DNA from: Haloferula sp. BvORR071
GTDB taxonomy: Bacteria; Verrucomicrobiota; Verrucomicrobiia; Verrucomicrobiales; Akkermansiaceae
Assembly: GCF_000739615.1 (NCBI RefSeq)
Contig: NZ_BATP01000023.1
Location: forward strand, 230,280 to 294,279
DNA length: 64,000 nt
Reading direction: 5' to 3'
A program made the translations under genes and the position numbers. The first letter of the stretch is position 1. Each line of letters starts with the position of its first letter. Of the stretch, positions 25,202 to 35,376 are shown in pieces. The notes beneath the pieces are model-generated. The model saw nothing but the letters and a program-made list of their open reading frames with translations, was not told the origin of the DNA and did no database searches.

Positions 25202-25232
25202 GGAAGCCCGGGACAGTGGTTCCGGGCTTTCC
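25202..25232. terminator. Bidirectional terminator hairpin
   Basis: AAGCCCGG (25204-25211) pairs with CCGGGCTT (25222-25229). T-rich sequence on both sides serves the CotH gene on plus and the EI24 gene on minus. Confidence 0.7.
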
Positions 25233-25252
25233 TATTTCTGGCGTGCCGCCGT

Positions 25253-25996
25253 TCAAGCTTCGTCGGGCAGCATCGGCGGGCTCGCGGGCTGGGGATCGTT
25301 GGATTCGAGGTAAACGAGGGTGCCGGCGACGACGAAGACGGGCATCAAGAGGACATTGAGGAAGGGCACGATGGCAGCGAGGGCGATGATTGAGCCGAGG
25401 CCGAACATCGCGCCGCGCTGGCGACGGGCGAGGGCGAGGCGCTCGCGCAGGCGGCCAGCGGGGATGGTGGTGAAGGAGAAGCCCATGGCGAAGGCGCTCC
25501 AAGCGAAGACGATCAGAGGTCCGAGTGCAGGGACGAAGCCGACCAGCAGCACCGGCAGGGTGATCATGATCAGCACCAAGGACTGGATGGCACCGCGCAG
25601 GATGCCTCTCGCGAAACCGCGGAAGCCTACCGGAGGCTTCGGGCCGCCGCCATGGCGTTCGCGTTCGACCGCGGCGGAGATGAAGTCCTGGAAAGGGCCC
25701 GAAAGGGCGAGGAACATCCAGGCGAAGGCCCAGCCTAACAGAAGCACGACCGCGACACCCCCGAAGATGTTCGCGGCGCTGGTCAACCACTGGGCGTAGC
25801 CGCGACCGCTGAGGAATTCCTCGATCTTCGCGTGCATCCAGCCGAAGGCGAAGTAGAAGGCGACCGCGTCGAGGATCAGCGTCAAGATGAGGGGCGGCAG
25901 CATCCAAAGAAGGATCTGCGGGCGGCGCAGGAGGATGCCGAAGGCGGTGGGCACCGACTTGAAGCCATGAACGACGCCGAGACTGGGAGAGATCAC
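25253..25996 (-). CDS. EI24/CysZ-like integral membrane protein
   Basis: 247 residues beginning at a GTG at 25996. It opens with GVVHGFKSVPTAFGILLRRPQILLWMLPPLI, the typical start of the EI24/CysZ family, and has four to five membrane helices, with the second pair around ILRGAIQSLVLIMITLPVLLVGFVPALGPL. CysZ transports sulfate; many other EI24 proteins have no known cargo. There are no cys genes nearby, so a sulfate role is not supported by context. It converges with the CotH gene. Confidence 0.75.
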   Translation of the reverse strand: MISPSLGVVHGFKSVPTAFGILLRRPQILLWMLPPLILTLILDAVAFYFAFGWMHAKIEEFLSGRGYAQWLTSAANIFGGVAVVLLLGWAFAWMFLALSGPFQDFISAAVERERHGGGPKPPVGFRGFARGILRGAIQSLVLIMITLPVLLVGFVPALGPLIVFAWSAFAMGFSFTTIPAGRLRERLALARRQRGAMFGLGSIIALAAIVPFLNVLLMPVFVVAGTLVYLESNDPQPASPPMLPDEA

Positions 25997-26071
25997 AATG
26001 GGAACGCTTCTGTGATCGGGTGCAGGGAGTCAAGTAAACCGCTCTCCGGAAGACGGTGCCCGGAGAGGCGG

Positions 26072-26108
26072 ATTTGAAATCTGAAATTCGGAATTTGAGA
26101 TTTCAAAT
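26072..26108. repeat. AT-rich near-perfect palindrome
   Basis: ATTTGAAATCT (26072-26082) pairs with AGATTTCAAAT (26098-26108), and the inside AAATTC/GAATTT also pairs. This 37-nt palindrome is AT-rich inside a GC-rich genome and lies 60 bp upstream of the glycosidase gene. A similar AAATCCCAGATTTTAAATTTCAAAT-like text (read in two parts) lies before the sugar kinase near 40507-40540. Confidence 0.6.
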
Positions 26109-26168
26109 GGGAAGCGGTGGCAGAGTTCGTGGTTTGATGTTCGCGGTTTGGGGTTCAGATTTGAGGAC

Positions 26169-28700
26169 ATGTGGCGTTCGCTTCTCGTCCTCGCATTGGT
26201 GCCGGCCTGCTTGAATGGGCAGATTCTCGACAAGCAAGCACTGCTGGCGAAGCAGAGCTTTTGGGCGAACAAGGACTTCGAGTGGTATAAGAAGAATATT
26301 CCCTTCTTCGAGTGCCCGGACGAGGAGATCAACACGACCTACTACTACCGCTGGGAGCTGGTGACGAAGCACCTGACCTATGGCTCGCCGGATACGGGCT
26401 ATGTGTTCACGGAATTTGCCAACCGGCCCTTCTGGTCGGGGGCCTATGGGGCGATCTCCTGTCCATCGGGGCACCAGATCAATGAGGTCCGCTGGCTGAA
26501 GGATCCACGCTATGTGCGCGATTTCACCCGCTACTGGTTCAAGACGCCGGGGGCGGAGCCGCGGAAGTATTCGAGCTGGCTGGCGGAGTCGACTTGGGCG
26601 GCGCATTTGGTGCATCCGGACAAGGCATTCACCACCGGACTACTGCCGGATCTTGTGAAGAGCTACGAAGAGTGGAGCAAGCGCCAGTGGGTGGCGGAGA
26701 AGAGCCTCTTCTGGCAGAGCGGCCACGACGATGGGATGGAGTACAACATCAACAGCCGGCAATCGAAAGACATCGTCCGCGGCGAGCGCGGTTTGCGACC
26801 GTCCTTCAACACCTACATGTGGGCGGATGCGCAATCGATCGCCCGAATCGCGGATCTAGCAGGTGATACCAAAACTGCCGCCGACTACCGGACGAAAGCC
26901 GACTCTCTCAAGAAGCAGGTGCAGACTCTGCTGTGGGACCCGAAGCGCGAGTTCTTCTTCCCCATGGCCTCGCGCGACGAGACGGATGCCGAGGGCAATG
27001 TGGTGAAGGCATTCACGCTGACCTATCAATCGGGGAAGCATGCGGGAGACATCCACGGCCGCGAGGAGCATGGCTACGTGCCGTGGGCCTTCAACCTGCC
27101 GGACCCGGGCTTCGAGGCCGCGTGGAAGTTCCTGATGGATGGCGACTATTTCAAGGCGCCCTTCGGGCCCACGACGGTGGAGCGGTATGATCCGATGTTC
27201 GCACTGAAGAACACCTGCTGCTGGTGGAGCGGTCAGTCCTGGCCCTTTGCCACCACGCAGACGCTGAAGGGACTCGCGAACCTATTGCAGAACTACGACC
27301 AGAAGGCGGTCAGCCGCGACGACTACAACACGCTGCTGCACACCTATGCGATTTCCCATCGCAAGAACGGGAAGCCCTACATCGCGGAAGGCTTGAATCC
27401 CGATACCGGCTCATGGGAAGGCCACGACGCGCAGGACCATAGCGAGAATTATTTCCACTCGGGCTTCACGGATTTGATCATCACCGGCCTGGTCGGCATC
27501 AAGCCGATGGATGACGAAAACCTGGTGATCGATCCGCTTGCTTCATCGAAGTGGGATTACTTCGCACTTGATGAGGTGCCATATCGCGGTCACTTGCTGT
27601 CGATTCTTTGGGATCGGGACGGCAGCCGCTATCACAAGGGCAAGGGCCTGCAGATCTTCGTAGACGGCCAGGCAGCGGCACAGTCGGATGAACTGCACAA
27701 GCTGACTGCACGGCTGCCGGAGTTCGATGCGAGCAAGACGCCGATGCCGCGTCCACTGCTGGTGAACCATGCAGTGAACAACGATGGGAATGCCTTCCCG
27801 CGCTTCAGCGCCTCCTTCACAGCGGAAGGTAGCGCTACCAGCAAGCTGGGCGACGGCGGCTACAGCTACGAGGTACATCCGGCGGACCGCTGGACAAGCG
27901 CAGGCTCGAAGTCGGAGAGCGATTGGGTGGCGGTCGATTTCGGGATGCCGCGGACGGCAAGCCACGTAAAACTCTATGTGCTGGATGACGGAGCCGGCAG
28001 CGGCATCACCGCGCCTGCGAGCATCGATATCGAGACCCGGACCGGCACGGAGTGGCATCCGGTGATCACCAAAGATTCGCCGCTGCCGCCGCGGGGTGGC
28101 ACGCCTTACGTGCTGAGCCTGCCGGAGAATCCAATCGAGGGTATCCGTGCAACCCTGCACCACTCGGGGATGAGCCGCTCGGGACTGACGGAATTCGAGG
28201 CATGGGGGCCTTCGCCGCTGCCTTATCCGCTTGCGCCGCCGTCACCGGGGAATCTGGCCTTCAATCCGCGCGGGGAAGGATTCCCGAAGGCGAGTGCTTC
28301 ATTCTCGGATCGCTTCGGAGGAGCTCCTACGAAAGCCTTCGATGGGAAGGTGGTATTTGACCCGAATCCGATGAACCGCTGGACCAGCTATGAGTCGGGC
28401 AAGCCAACGGATTGGCTGGAGCTGGAGTTTGAGAAGGAGACGAAGATGGGGCGCGTGACTCTGGACATCTATGATGACAAGGGCGGGGTGCAGGCACCGG
28501 CTGCGTATACGATCGAAACGTGGCAGGGGGACAAGTGGACCGAAGTGGCGGGGCAGAAGAAGGAGCCGGAGAAGCCCTTGGGAGGGGCGACAAATACCGT
28601 GACCTTTCCGCAAGTGAGCACGAAAAAGGTGAGAGTGGTATTTACGAATCGTGGGCAGGCGAAGAGCGGGGTAACGGAGATGGGGGTGTTTGCGGAGTGA
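26169..28700 (+). CDS. Glycosidase of the MGH1-like (alpha/alpha) barrel type with two discoidin domains
   Basis: 843 residues from the ATG at 26169 (MWRSLL). The N-terminus is a signal peptide, possibly a lipoprotein signal (LVPACLNG). The catalytic part (about 30-480) has the alpha/alpha-barrel pattern of GH63/MGH1-like enzymes: YYYRWELVTKHL, FWSGAYGAISCPSGHQ, GHDDGMEYNINS, FNTYMWADAQSIARIADLAG, HGYVPWAFNLPD, WSGQSWPFATTQTLKGLAN. Two beta-sandwich domains follow at about 530-677 and 694-840, with paired DRWTS / DWVAVDF and NRWTSY / DWLELEF cores like F5/8 type C (discoidin) carbohydrate-binding domains. It is probably an exported enzyme acting on plant or algal glycans. Substrate unknown. 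Confidence 0.82.
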   Translation: MWRSLLVLALVPACLNGQILDKQALLAKQSFWANKDFEWYKKNIPFFECPDEEINTTYYYRWELVTKHLTYGSPDTGYVFTEFANRPFWSGAYGAISCPSGHQINEVRWLKDPRYVRDFTRYWFKTPGAEPRKYSSWLAESTWAAHLVHPDKAFTTGLLPDLVKSYEEWSKRQWVAEKSLFWQSGHDDGMEYNINSRQSKDIVRGERGLRPSFNTYMWADAQSIARIADLAGDTKTAADYRTKADSLKKQVQTLLWDPKREFFFPMASRDETDAEGNVVKAFTLTYQSGKHAGDIHGREEHGYVPWAFNLPDPGFEAAWKFLMDGDYFKAPFGPTTVERYDPMFALKNTCCWWSGQSWPFATTQTLKGLANLLQNYDQKAVSRDDYNTLLHTYAISHRKNGKPYIAEGLNPDTGSWEGHDAQDHSENYFHSGFTDLIITGLVGIKPMDDENLVIDPLASSKWDYFALDEVPYRGHLLSILWDRDGSRYHKGKGLQIFVDGQAAAQSDELHKLTARLPEFDASKTPMPRPLLVNHAVNNDGNAFPRFSASFTAEGSATSKLGDGGYSYEVHPADRWTSAGSKSESDWVAVDFGMPRTASHVKLYVLDDGAGSGITAPASIDIETRTGTEWHPVITKDSPLPPRGGTPYVLSLPENPIEGIRATLHHSGMSRSGLTEFEAWGPSPLPYPLAPPSPGNLAFNPRGEGFPKASASFSDRFGGAPTKAFDGKVVFDPNPMNRWTSYESGKPTDWLELEFEKETKMGRVTLDIYDDKGGVQAPAAYTIETWQGDKWTEVAGQKKEPEKPLGGATNTVTFPQVSTKKVRVVFTNRGQAKSGVTEMGVFAE

Positions 28701-28771
28701 GGGTGAGGGTTGGTTTCAACCGCGAAAACGCCGAAAGGCGCGGAATTTGAACAGCCGGAAAAGCAAACCGC

Positions 28772-28798
28772 GGAATACCCGGAATACACGGAAGGGAG
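28772..28798 (+). repeat. Short tandem repeat, 9-bp unit
   Basis: GGAATACCC, GGAATACAC and a degenerate GGAAGGGAG lie in tandem between the glycosidase and the next gene. It is a small degenerate repeat of unclear origin. Confidence 0.5.
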
Positions 28799-28862
28799 AC
28801 GCTCGTCAGGCGCTCACACTTGGAGATTGAAAGCCGGGGAGCTCCCTTCACGTTGGGAGAGC

Positions 28863-29756
28863 ATGCACCGACGCCAGTTTATCGAACGCTCCGCTTTGAC
28901 CCTTGCAGCTTCCTCCATTTCTCTGTCTTCAGCGTCGGCTGCGGAGGAGGCGGCTGGCACCTCGCGACCGCGCCTGGTGTTCACCAAGGGATTGGAGAAG
29001 GTGCCCTTTGATGAGCTGGCGGAGAAGGTTGCGGCGATGGGGGCGACCGGCCTTGAAGCGCCGATCCGGAAGGGCGGGCACATCGAACCGGAGCAGGCGC
29101 CGGACAAGCTGCCGGAGTTCGTGGCGGCCCTGAAGAAGCAGAAGCTGGAGCTGACGATCCTGACCTCCGACATCACCAAGGCGGACAAAGCAACGGAGAC
29201 GCTGCTGCGGGCGGCGATCGCCCAGGGAGTGAAGCGCTATCGGCTAGGGCCCTACTTTTATGATCTGAAGAAGGCGATTGCGCCGCAGGTGGAAGAAGTG
29301 CGGGCGAAGCTGAAGGATCTGGCAGCAATGAACAAGGAGCTGGGAATCCAGGGACAGTTCCAGAATCACCGAGGGAACAACCGGGTGGGCTCACCACTGT
29401 GGGATTTGATCGAGGCACTGGGGGGGATCGATCCGGCGCAACTGGGGATCGCCTTCGACTTCGCGCACGCGACGGTGGAAGGCCAGAATGCCTGGGAGCT
29501 GAATTTGCGGCGAGCGCTGCCCCATGTCGTTGCGGTGTATTTCAAGGACTACAAGCTGGAGGGCCGCGAGTGGATGCCTTGTCCGCTGGGTGAGGGCTGT
29601 GTGACGGACAAGTCGGCAGCGCTGGTGAAGCAGATTTTGCCGGCGGATATCCCGGCCTCCTTGCATGTGGAGTACATCGAGGGAAAGGACACGGTGCCGC
29701 GGACTCTCGAGGCGATGAAGAAGGATCTGGCCACCGTGAAGGGATGGTTGGGATAG
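28863..29756 (+). CDS. Tat-exported TIM-barrel protein, sugar phosphate isomerase/epimerase-like
   Basis: 297 residues from the ATG at 28863. The N-terminus MHRRQFIERSALTLAAS is a twin-arginine signal, cleaved near SASAA. The mature part fits the xylose-isomerase-like (AP endonuclease 2) TIM barrel: VAAMGATGLEAPIRKGGHIEP, QFQNHRG (metal-binding His), LGIAFDFAHATVEG, VAVYFKDYKLEG, ASLHVEYIEG. Several Glu/His/Asp metal ligands appear in place. Proteins of this type modify sugars or inositols. It follows the glycosidase on the same strand by 162 bp, which suggests a link to glycan use, though cotranscription is not shown. Confidence 0.8.
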   Translation: MHRRQFIERSALTLAASSISLSSASAAEEAAGTSRPRLVFTKGLEKVPFDELAEKVAAMGATGLEAPIRKGGHIEPEQAPDKLPEFVAALKKQKLELTILTSDITKADKATETLLRAAIAQGVKRYRLGPYFYDLKKAIAPQVEEVRAKLKDLAAMNKELGIQGQFQNHRGNNRVGSPLWDLIEALGGIDPAQLGIAFDFAHATVEGQNAWELNLRRALPHVVAVYFKDYKLEGREWMPCPLGEGCVTDKSAALVKQILPADIPASLHVEYIEGKDTVPRTLEAMKKDLATVKGWLG

Positions 29757-29763
29757 CAGTGCT

Positions 29764-30678
29764 TCACTTCACTGGCTCGATTCGCTTCAGGGTCGAGAAG
29801 CTGATGCGGCGCATGGTGTCCAGAAACTCCACCATGTACACTGCGGATGCTTTCTCCGAGGTAGTGGCTGCATAGAGATTCGCAAAGAGGCCTGACTTTC
29901 GGATTGGCCGCGAGGCGACGTAGTCCTTGTCGAGGTAAGGCTGGACCGCCCAGCCGGGCATGGCAGCAATGGCGCGGTGGCTGGCGACGAGCTGGAGAAT
30001 CGCCACGGTGAGTTCGGTCTTGCGACGCGGTGGCTCGATCTTCGCGGGGAGCAACACTTCCCGGATCACATCGATCCGGTCATCGGGGATCGGGTAAGTG
30101 ACCAAGGTCTCCTTCGCGAAGTCCTTCGCGGTGAGATATTCCTTCTGCGTGTAGGGATGTTTCTGAGCCAGGAGAGCGAGGACCTCATAGCGGAAGAGCG
30201 GATGGAAGGTGACGCCCGCGCGAGGCTTGGCCTGCGACACGATCACGAGGTCCGCGGCATCTTCCGCCAGCAGGCCCACCGGGTCGGGCTGGAATCCGGA
30301 GACAAGATCCATTTCCACCTCCGGCCAGCCTTCGCGGAAGGCATCCATGCTCGGCATGAGCCAGTCGAAGCATGAGTGGCACTCCACCGCGATGCGGAGC
30401 TGGCCGGCCTTGCCATCGGCAATCCGCGCGACGTCGCGCTCGCACTGCATCACTTGCTTCTCCACATCATAGGCGGTGCTGAGAAGACGCTCTCCTGCCG
30501 GGCTGAGTCGCAGCGGGCTACTCTTGCGCTGGAAAAGTTCGACCCCGAGGTAGTCCTCGATCGCCTTCATCTGGTGAGACAAGGCGGGCTGGGAAAGATT
30601 CAGACGTTTGCCCGCTTTCGAGATGCTTCCCGTCTCAGCGATGGCGACGACGGTGCGGAGATGGCGCAGCTCAAGCAT
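29764..30678 (-). CDS. metR: LysR-type regulator of methionine genes, MetR-like
   Basis: 304 residues. The N-terminal winged HTH is LRTVVAIAETGSISKAGKRLNLSQPALSHQM. The MetR-specific stretch RIAVECHSCFDWLMP (E. coli MetR has RIAIECHSCIQWLTP) and LVTYPIPDDRIDV identify the subfamily. In E. coli MetR activates metE with homocysteine as co-effector. Here it is divergent from metE, with metF and glyA downstream, the same regulon logic. A T-N11-A type palindrome lies in the 91-bp gap. Assignment rests on both sequence and context. Confidence 0.88.
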   Translation of the reverse strand: MLELRHLRTVVAIAETGSISKAGKRLNLSQPALSHQMKAIEDYLGVELFQRKSSPLRLSPAGERLLSTAYDVEKQVMQCERDVARIADGKAGQLRIAVECHSCFDWLMPSMDAFREGWPEVEMDLVSGFQPDPVGLLAEDAADLVIVSQAKPRAGVTFHPLFRYEVLALLAQKHPYTQKEYLTAKDFAKETLVTYPIPDDRIDVIREVLLPAKIEPPRRKTELTVAILQLVASHRAIAAMPGWAVQPYLDKDYVASRPIRKSGLFANLYAATTSEKASAVYMVEFLDTMRRISFSTLKRIEPVK

Positions 30679-30691
30679 GGGGCGAAGTCAT

Positions 30692-30708
30692 CATTCATCC
30701 GGCGAATG
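30692..30708. promoter_or_regulatory. Candidate MetR operator
   Basis: The inverted repeat CATTC-N7-GAATG fits the LysR T-N11-A rule (TTC-N7-GAA) and lies between the divergent metR (start 30678) and metE (start 30770). It does not match the E. coli TGAA-N5-TTCA form exactly. Confidence 0.45.
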
Positions 30709-30769
30709 GCCAGCATAAAAACAATGAGCTACCTGCATACCCGGGAGGCAGGGCATGCTAGCGGGAGCA

Positions 30770-33112
30770 ATGTCGAAGATCCGCACGCACATTCTGGGTT
30801 ACCCCCGCATCGGGGAGCAGCGCGAACTGAAGAAGGCCACTGAGCTCTATTGGAAAGGAGAGATCCCGCGGGCCGCGCTTGAGGCGATCGGCAAGGATCT
30901 GCGCAAACGCAACTGGCAGAAGCAAGCCGCCGCCGGCATCGATCTGGTTCCCTGCAACGACTTCTCTTTCTACGATCAGATCCTGGATGCCGCCTGCCTC
31001 TTCGGCAACGTGCCGCCCCGCTTCAAGTGGGACGGAGGGAGCGCGGGCCTGGACACCCGTTTCCAAATGGCCCGCGGTGCGCGCGACACAAAGGGAGATG
31101 GCTCCTGCTGCGGAGGAAGTTGTGGCAGCGCCGGTTTCGCCAGCGAGATGACCAAGTGGTTCGACACGAACTACCACTACATCGTCCCCGAGTTCAGGAC
31201 TGATACCAGTTTCAAGCTCTCCGATACGAAAATCATCAACGAGTTCCATGAAGCGAAGGCCCTTGGCCTGAATGCCAAGCCGGTGCTGATCGGGCCGGTC
31301 AGTTATCTGACCTTGGGCAAGGTGCAAGACCCCGACAACCCGGACTTCGATCGTTTCGAGCTGCTCGATCGCCTGCTGCCCGTCTATGAAGACATCCTCT
31401 CGCGTCTCGCTGCCGAAGGTGCGGAGTGGATCCAACTGGATGAACCGGCCTTCGCCTTAGATCTCAATCCGCGTCAGAAGGAGTGTTTCGTGGAGGCCTA
31501 CGGGCGTCTGGCCAAGGCCGCGGGATCCGCCAAGCTCTTGGTCGCAACTTACTTCGGAGAGCTCCGTGACAACCTCGCGCTTTTCCTCAGCCTGCCCGCG
31601 GCGGCGCTTCACTACGATGCAGTCCGAGGTGCAGCAGAGGTGGATGCATTGCTCGCAGCCTTCCCTACGGACAAGATTCTTTCGCTGGGTGTCGTCGATG
31701 GCCGCAACATCTGGAAGAACGATTTCGATGCCTCGCTCGCCATTCTTGAAAAGGCGAAGGCAAGAGTCGGCGACGAGCGACTGTGGATCTCCGCCTCCTC
31801 CTCCCTACTTCATTCGCCCGTCACGCTGGCCAGCGAGAAGAAGCTCGATGCGGAGATCAAGGACTGGCTGGCCTTCGCAGACGAGAAGCTGGCAGAGATC
31901 GTTGCGCTGAGCCATCTGCTCGCCGGTGAAGGCGATGGAGCGGGGCTCGAAGCAAACCGCGCCAGCCAGCAGCGCCGCCGCGACAGCGATCGCATCCACA
32001 ATCCCACGGTGAAGGGTCGTCTCCTCGGCGTGACGGAGGCTGATGGCAGGCGCGCCTCCGCATTCCCCGTCCGTCAAAAGGCCCAGAGCGAAAAGCTGGG
32101 CCTGCCGCTCTTCCCCACCACGACCATCGGATCCTTCCCGCAAACTGCGGAGGTGCGCGCCGCGCGGGCGAAATGGAAAAAGGGTGCGCTCAGCGACCAG
32201 GACTACGAGACCTTCCTCAAGGAAGAGACCCGCAAGTGCGTGGCTTGGCAGGATGAGATCGGGATCGACATGCCGGTGCACGGTGAGTTCGAGCGCAATG
32301 ACATGGTGGAATACTTCGGCGAGCAACTCGATGGCTTCACGTTCAGCCAATTCGGCTGGGTGCAGTCATACGGCTCGCGCTGCGTGAAGCCACCGATCCT
32401 GTTCGGCGACATCACCCGCCCGCACCCGATGACAGTGGAGTGGATCACCTACGCACAGTCGCTGACGAAGCAGCCGATGAAGGGCATGCTCACCGGCCCC
32501 GTGACCATCCTGAACTGGTCATTCGTGCGCGACGACCAACCGCGCTCGGTATCGTGCAAGCAATTGGCCCTCGCCATTCGCGACGAAGTGCTGGATCTGG
32601 AGAGGGCTGGCGTGCGCGTGATCCAGATTGATGAGGCGGCGCTGCGTGAAGGCCTGCCGCTGCGCAAGTCGGAGTGGCAGGAATACCTGGGCTGGGCGGT
32701 GGAATCATTCCGCATCACTGCCAATGGTGTGAAGGACGACACGCAAATCCACACCCACATGTGCTACTCGGAGTTCAACGACATCATTGGCGCGATCGCC
32801 GACATGGATGCGGATGTGATCACCATCGAGACCTCACGCTCGAACATGGAGCTGCTGGAGGCCTTCGTGGAGTTCAAGTATCCGAATGAAATCGGACCAG
32901 GCGTGTATGACATCCACTCGCCTCGGATCCCGAGCGTCGAGCAGATGGAGAACCTGCTGCAGAAAGCGAGCAATGTAATCCCCGAAGGCAATCTCTGGGT
33001 AAATCCCGACTGCGGCCTGAAGACCCGCGGCTGGGAAGAAGTGAGGCCCGCCCTCATCAATATGGTGGAAGCCGCCCGCAAGTTGCGGGCCGTGGCTGCC
33101 GCCACCGTCTAA
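30770..33112 (+). CDS. metE: Cobalamin-independent methionine synthase
   Basis: Transfers the methyl group of 5-methyltetrahydrofolate to homocysteine. 780 residues from the ATG at 30770, after a GGGAG site. The N-terminal domain opens with [18 protein letters not shown]. The catalytic C-terminal domain carries [43 protein letters not shown], the zinc ligands in [11 protein letters not shown] (His and Cys), the Glu in ITIETSRS and the Cys in [14 protein letters not shown]. An unusual Cys-rich insert (C113, C114, C118, [10 protein letters not shown]) lies near the homocysteine/folate side of the N-terminal half. Linked with metF and glyA. Confidence 0.95.
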   Translation: MSKIRTHILGYPRIGEQRELKKATELYWKGEIPRAALEAIGKDLRKRNWQKQAAAGIDLVPCNDFSFYDQILDAACLFGNVPPRFKWDGGSAGLDTRFQMARGARDTKGDGSCCGGSCGSAGFASEMTKWFDTNYHYIVPEFRTDTSFKLSDTKIINEFHEAKALGLNAKPVLIGPVSYLTLGKVQDPDNPDFDRFELLDRLLPVYEDILSRLAAEGAEWIQLDEPAFALDLNPRQKECFVEAYGRLAKAAGSAKLLVATYFGELRDNLALFLSLPAAALHYDAVRGAAEVDALLAAFPTDKILSLGVVDGRNIWKNDFDASLAILEKAKARVGDERLWISASSSLLHSPVTLASEKKLDAEIKDWLAFADEKLAEIVALSHLLAGEGDGAGLEANRASQQRRRDSDRIHNPTVKGRLLGVTEADGRRASAFPVRQKAQSEKLGLPLFPTTTIGSFPQTAEVRAARAKWKKGALSDQDYETFLKEETRKCVAWQDEIGIDMPVHGEFERNDMVEYFGEQLDGFTFSQFGWVQSYGSRCVKPPILFGDITRPHPMTVEWITYAQSLTKQPMKGMLTGPVTILNWSFVRDDQPRSVSCKQLALAIRDEVLDLERAGVRVIQIDEAALREGLPLRKSEWQEYLGWAVESFRITANGVKDDTQIHTHMCYSEFNDIIGAIADMDADVITIETSRSNMELLEAFVEFKYPNEIGPGVYDIHSPRIPSVEQMENLLQKASNVIPEGNLWVNPDCGLKTRGWEEVRPALINMVEAARKLRAVAAATV

Positions 33113-33141
33113 CAAGCAATCAACATCAAGGGGCGCAGAGC

Positions 33142-34038
33142 ATGCACATCAGGGAAATACTCTCAGGAAAGGAAGCGAAGTTTTCCTTCGAATACTTTCC
33201 GCCGAAGTCGGCGGAAGCAGCCGAGAAACTGTTTCGCACGATCTCGGAGCTGCAGCTTTGCGCCCCGGCTTTCGTCTCGGTGACTTATGGTGCTGGCGGG
33301 ACTACCCGCGGTGCCACGCATGATCTCGTCCTCCGGCTATTGCGGGAGACCAAGGTCAATACGATCCCGCACCTTACCTGCGTGGGTCACAGCGAGCGCG
33401 AGATCTCAGAGTTGCTCGAAAGCTATGCGCAGGCAGGAGTGTCCAACATTCTTGCCCTGCGCGGCGACCCGCCCAAGAACGGAAATGGCGGCACCGGTGA
33501 TTTCCCGTATGCGGCTGACTTGATCGGGTTTATCCGCCGCTTTTCGGAGAAGCACGGGCACGACTTCGGGATCGGGGTGGCCGGCTTTCCAGAAGGCCAT
33601 CCCTCCACTCCCAACCGGATGCTGGAGCTGGACCATCTCAAAGCGAAGATCGATGCTGGAGCCGACTACATCTGCACCCAGCTCTTCTTCGAGAACCGCG
33701 ATTTCTATGACTTCCGCGATCGCTGCGAGCTTTCCGGCATCCAAGTGCCGATCCTCGCAGGCATCATGCCGGTGACCAGCCTCGGTGGGCTCAACCGCAT
33801 GGCGGAGCTCGCGGCAGGGGCACGCTTCCCCGCGAAGCTGCTCCGCGCCCTCGCCCGCGCCAATGGCGACGATGCCGCTGTGCGACGCATCGGCATCCAC
33901 TACGCGACAACGCAATGCGCCGACCTGCTGGACCACGAGGTGAAAGGCATCCACTTCTACACGCTCAACCAGTCCTCCGCCACGGTGGAGATCTTCAACC
34001 AACTCGGCCTGCGCAGCTCTGCGGCGAGTCCCGTTTGA
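33142..34038 (+). CDS. metF: 5,10-methylenetetrahydrofolate reductase
   Basis: 298 residues, the normal length of bacterial MetF, an FAD enzyme that makes 5-methyltetrahydrofolate. Signatures: [10 protein letters not shown] (with the catalytic Glu), [39 protein letters not shown], and [11 protein letters not shown]. It starts 30 bp after metE and supplies the methyl donor used by MetE. glyA, 23 bp further on, regenerates methylene-THF, so the three genes form a short one-carbon cycle. Cytoplasmic. Confidence 0.96.
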   Translation: MHIREILSGKEAKFSFEYFPPKSAEAAEKLFRTISELQLCAPAFVSVTYGAGGTTRGATHDLVLRLLRETKVNTIPHLTCVGHSEREISELLESYAQAGVSNILALRGDPPKNGNGGTGDFPYAADLIGFIRRFSEKHGHDFGIGVAGFPEGHPSTPNRMLELDHLKAKIDAGADYICTQLFFENRDFYDFRDRCELSGIQVPILAGIMPVTSLGGLNRMAELAAGARFPAKLLRALARANGDDAAVRRIGIHYATTQCADLLDHEVKGIHFYTLNQSSATVEIFNQLGLRSSAASPV

Positions 34039-34061
34039 TTCCAACATTCACGTTCCCCACT

Positions 34062-35306
34062 ATGTCCACCACCAGCTACGGAGACACCGAAGTATTCGCC
34101 GCGATCCGCGATGAAGAAGCCCGCCAGCGCAACAACATTGAGCTGATTGCCTCCGAGAATTTCACCTCGGCCGAGGTGATGAAGGCGCAGGGTTCGCACC
34201 TCACCAACAAGTATGCCGAGGGCTATCCCGGCCGCCGCTGGTATGGCGGCTGCGAGCATGTGGATGTGATCGAGCAACTCGCACTGGACCGGGTGAAGAG
34301 GCTCTTCGGCGCGGAGCATGCGAATGTGCAGCCGCACTCCGGCTCGCAGGCGAATGCCGCGGTTTATTTCTCCGTGCTCAATCCGGGAGACAAGATCTTC
34401 ACCATGGACCTGGCCCACGGCGGCCACCTCACCCACGGCCACAAGGCGAACTTCTCAGGTCGCTTCTACGAGGTGACCCACTACGGCGTGGGTGCCAGCG
34501 ATGAGCGGATCGACTACGATGAACTGGAGGCCACCGCCCGGACCTTGCGCCCGAAACTGATCACGGCTGGTGCCTCTGCCTATCCACGGGCGATCGACTT
34601 CGAGCGCCTTGGAAAGATCGCCAAGGAAGTGGGGGCCTACCTCTTCGTGGACATGGCCCACATCGCGGGTTTGGTCGCAGGCGGCGTGCATCCCAGCCCG
34701 GTGCCGCACGCGGAATTTGTGACTACCACCACGCACAAGTCCCTGCGCGGACCTCGCGGGGGAGTGATCCTGTGCAAGCAGGAGTTCGCGAAGAAGATCG
34801 ACGCGCAGGTGTTCCCCGGAGTGCAGGGCGGCCCGCTCATGCACGTGATCGCCGCGAAGGCAGTCTGCTTCGGCGAAGCGCTGCAACCGGAGTTCCGCGG
34901 CTACGCGGAGCAGGTGGTGAAGAACGCCCAGGCACTCGCCGCACGCCTCGCCTCGCACGGCTATCGGATTGTCTCCGGTGGCACGGACAATCACCTGCTG
35001 CTCGTGGACCTACGGCCGAAGGGCCTCAATGGTGCCGATGCTTCCCATGCCCTGGATGAGGCCGGCATCACCGTGAACAAGAACGGTATCCCCTTCGACA
35101 CCGGCAGCCCGATGAAGCCGAGCGGTATCCGCATCGGCACGCCCGCCGTCACAACCCGGGGCATGAAGGAGGGCGATGTCGAGAAGGTGGCCGATCTCAT
35201 CCACAAGGCACTGGAGGCAAGGGCCGACAAGGACGCGCTTGAGGCGATCCGAAGTGAGGTCTTCGCCTTCAACAAGGCCTTCCCGCTTCCGGGGTCCTCG
35301 CTCTGA
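34062..35306 (+). CDS. glyA: Serine hydroxymethyltransferase
   Basis: 414 residues from the ATG at 34062. A PLP enzyme that converts serine and tetrahydrofolate to glycine and methylene-THF. Signatures: [60 protein letters not shown], and the PLP-lysine segment [13 protein letters not shown]. An HTDNHLL-type loop appears as [12 protein letters not shown]. The gene follows metF by 23 bp in the metE-metF-glyA block, a clear folate one-carbon unit. Length and motifs are normal. Confidence 0.97.
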   Translation: MSTTSYGDTEVFAAIRDEEARQRNNIELIASENFTSAEVMKAQGSHLTNKYAEGYPGRRWYGGCEHVDVIEQLALDRVKRLFGAEHANVQPHSGSQANAAVYFSVLNPGDKIFTMDLAHGGHLTHGHKANFSGRFYEVTHYGVGASDERIDYDELEATARTLRPKLITAGASAYPRAIDFERLGKIAKEVGAYLFVDMAHIAGLVAGGVHPSPVPHAEFVTTTTHKSLRGPRGGVILCKQEFAKKIDAQVFPGVQGGPLMHVIAAKAVCFGEALQPEFRGYAEQVVKNAQALAARLASHGYRIVSGGTDNHLLLVDLRPKGLNGADASHALDEAGITVNKNGIPFDTGSPMKPSGIRIGTPAVTTRGMKEGDVEKVADLIHKALEARADKDALEAIRSEVFAFNKAFPLPGSSL

Positions 35307-35376
35307 GTCAGGGCATGTCTGAGGACACGCCGTGGCCATCTAGGCTGAGGAAACGTCTCAGGATCTGAAGAGAGCT

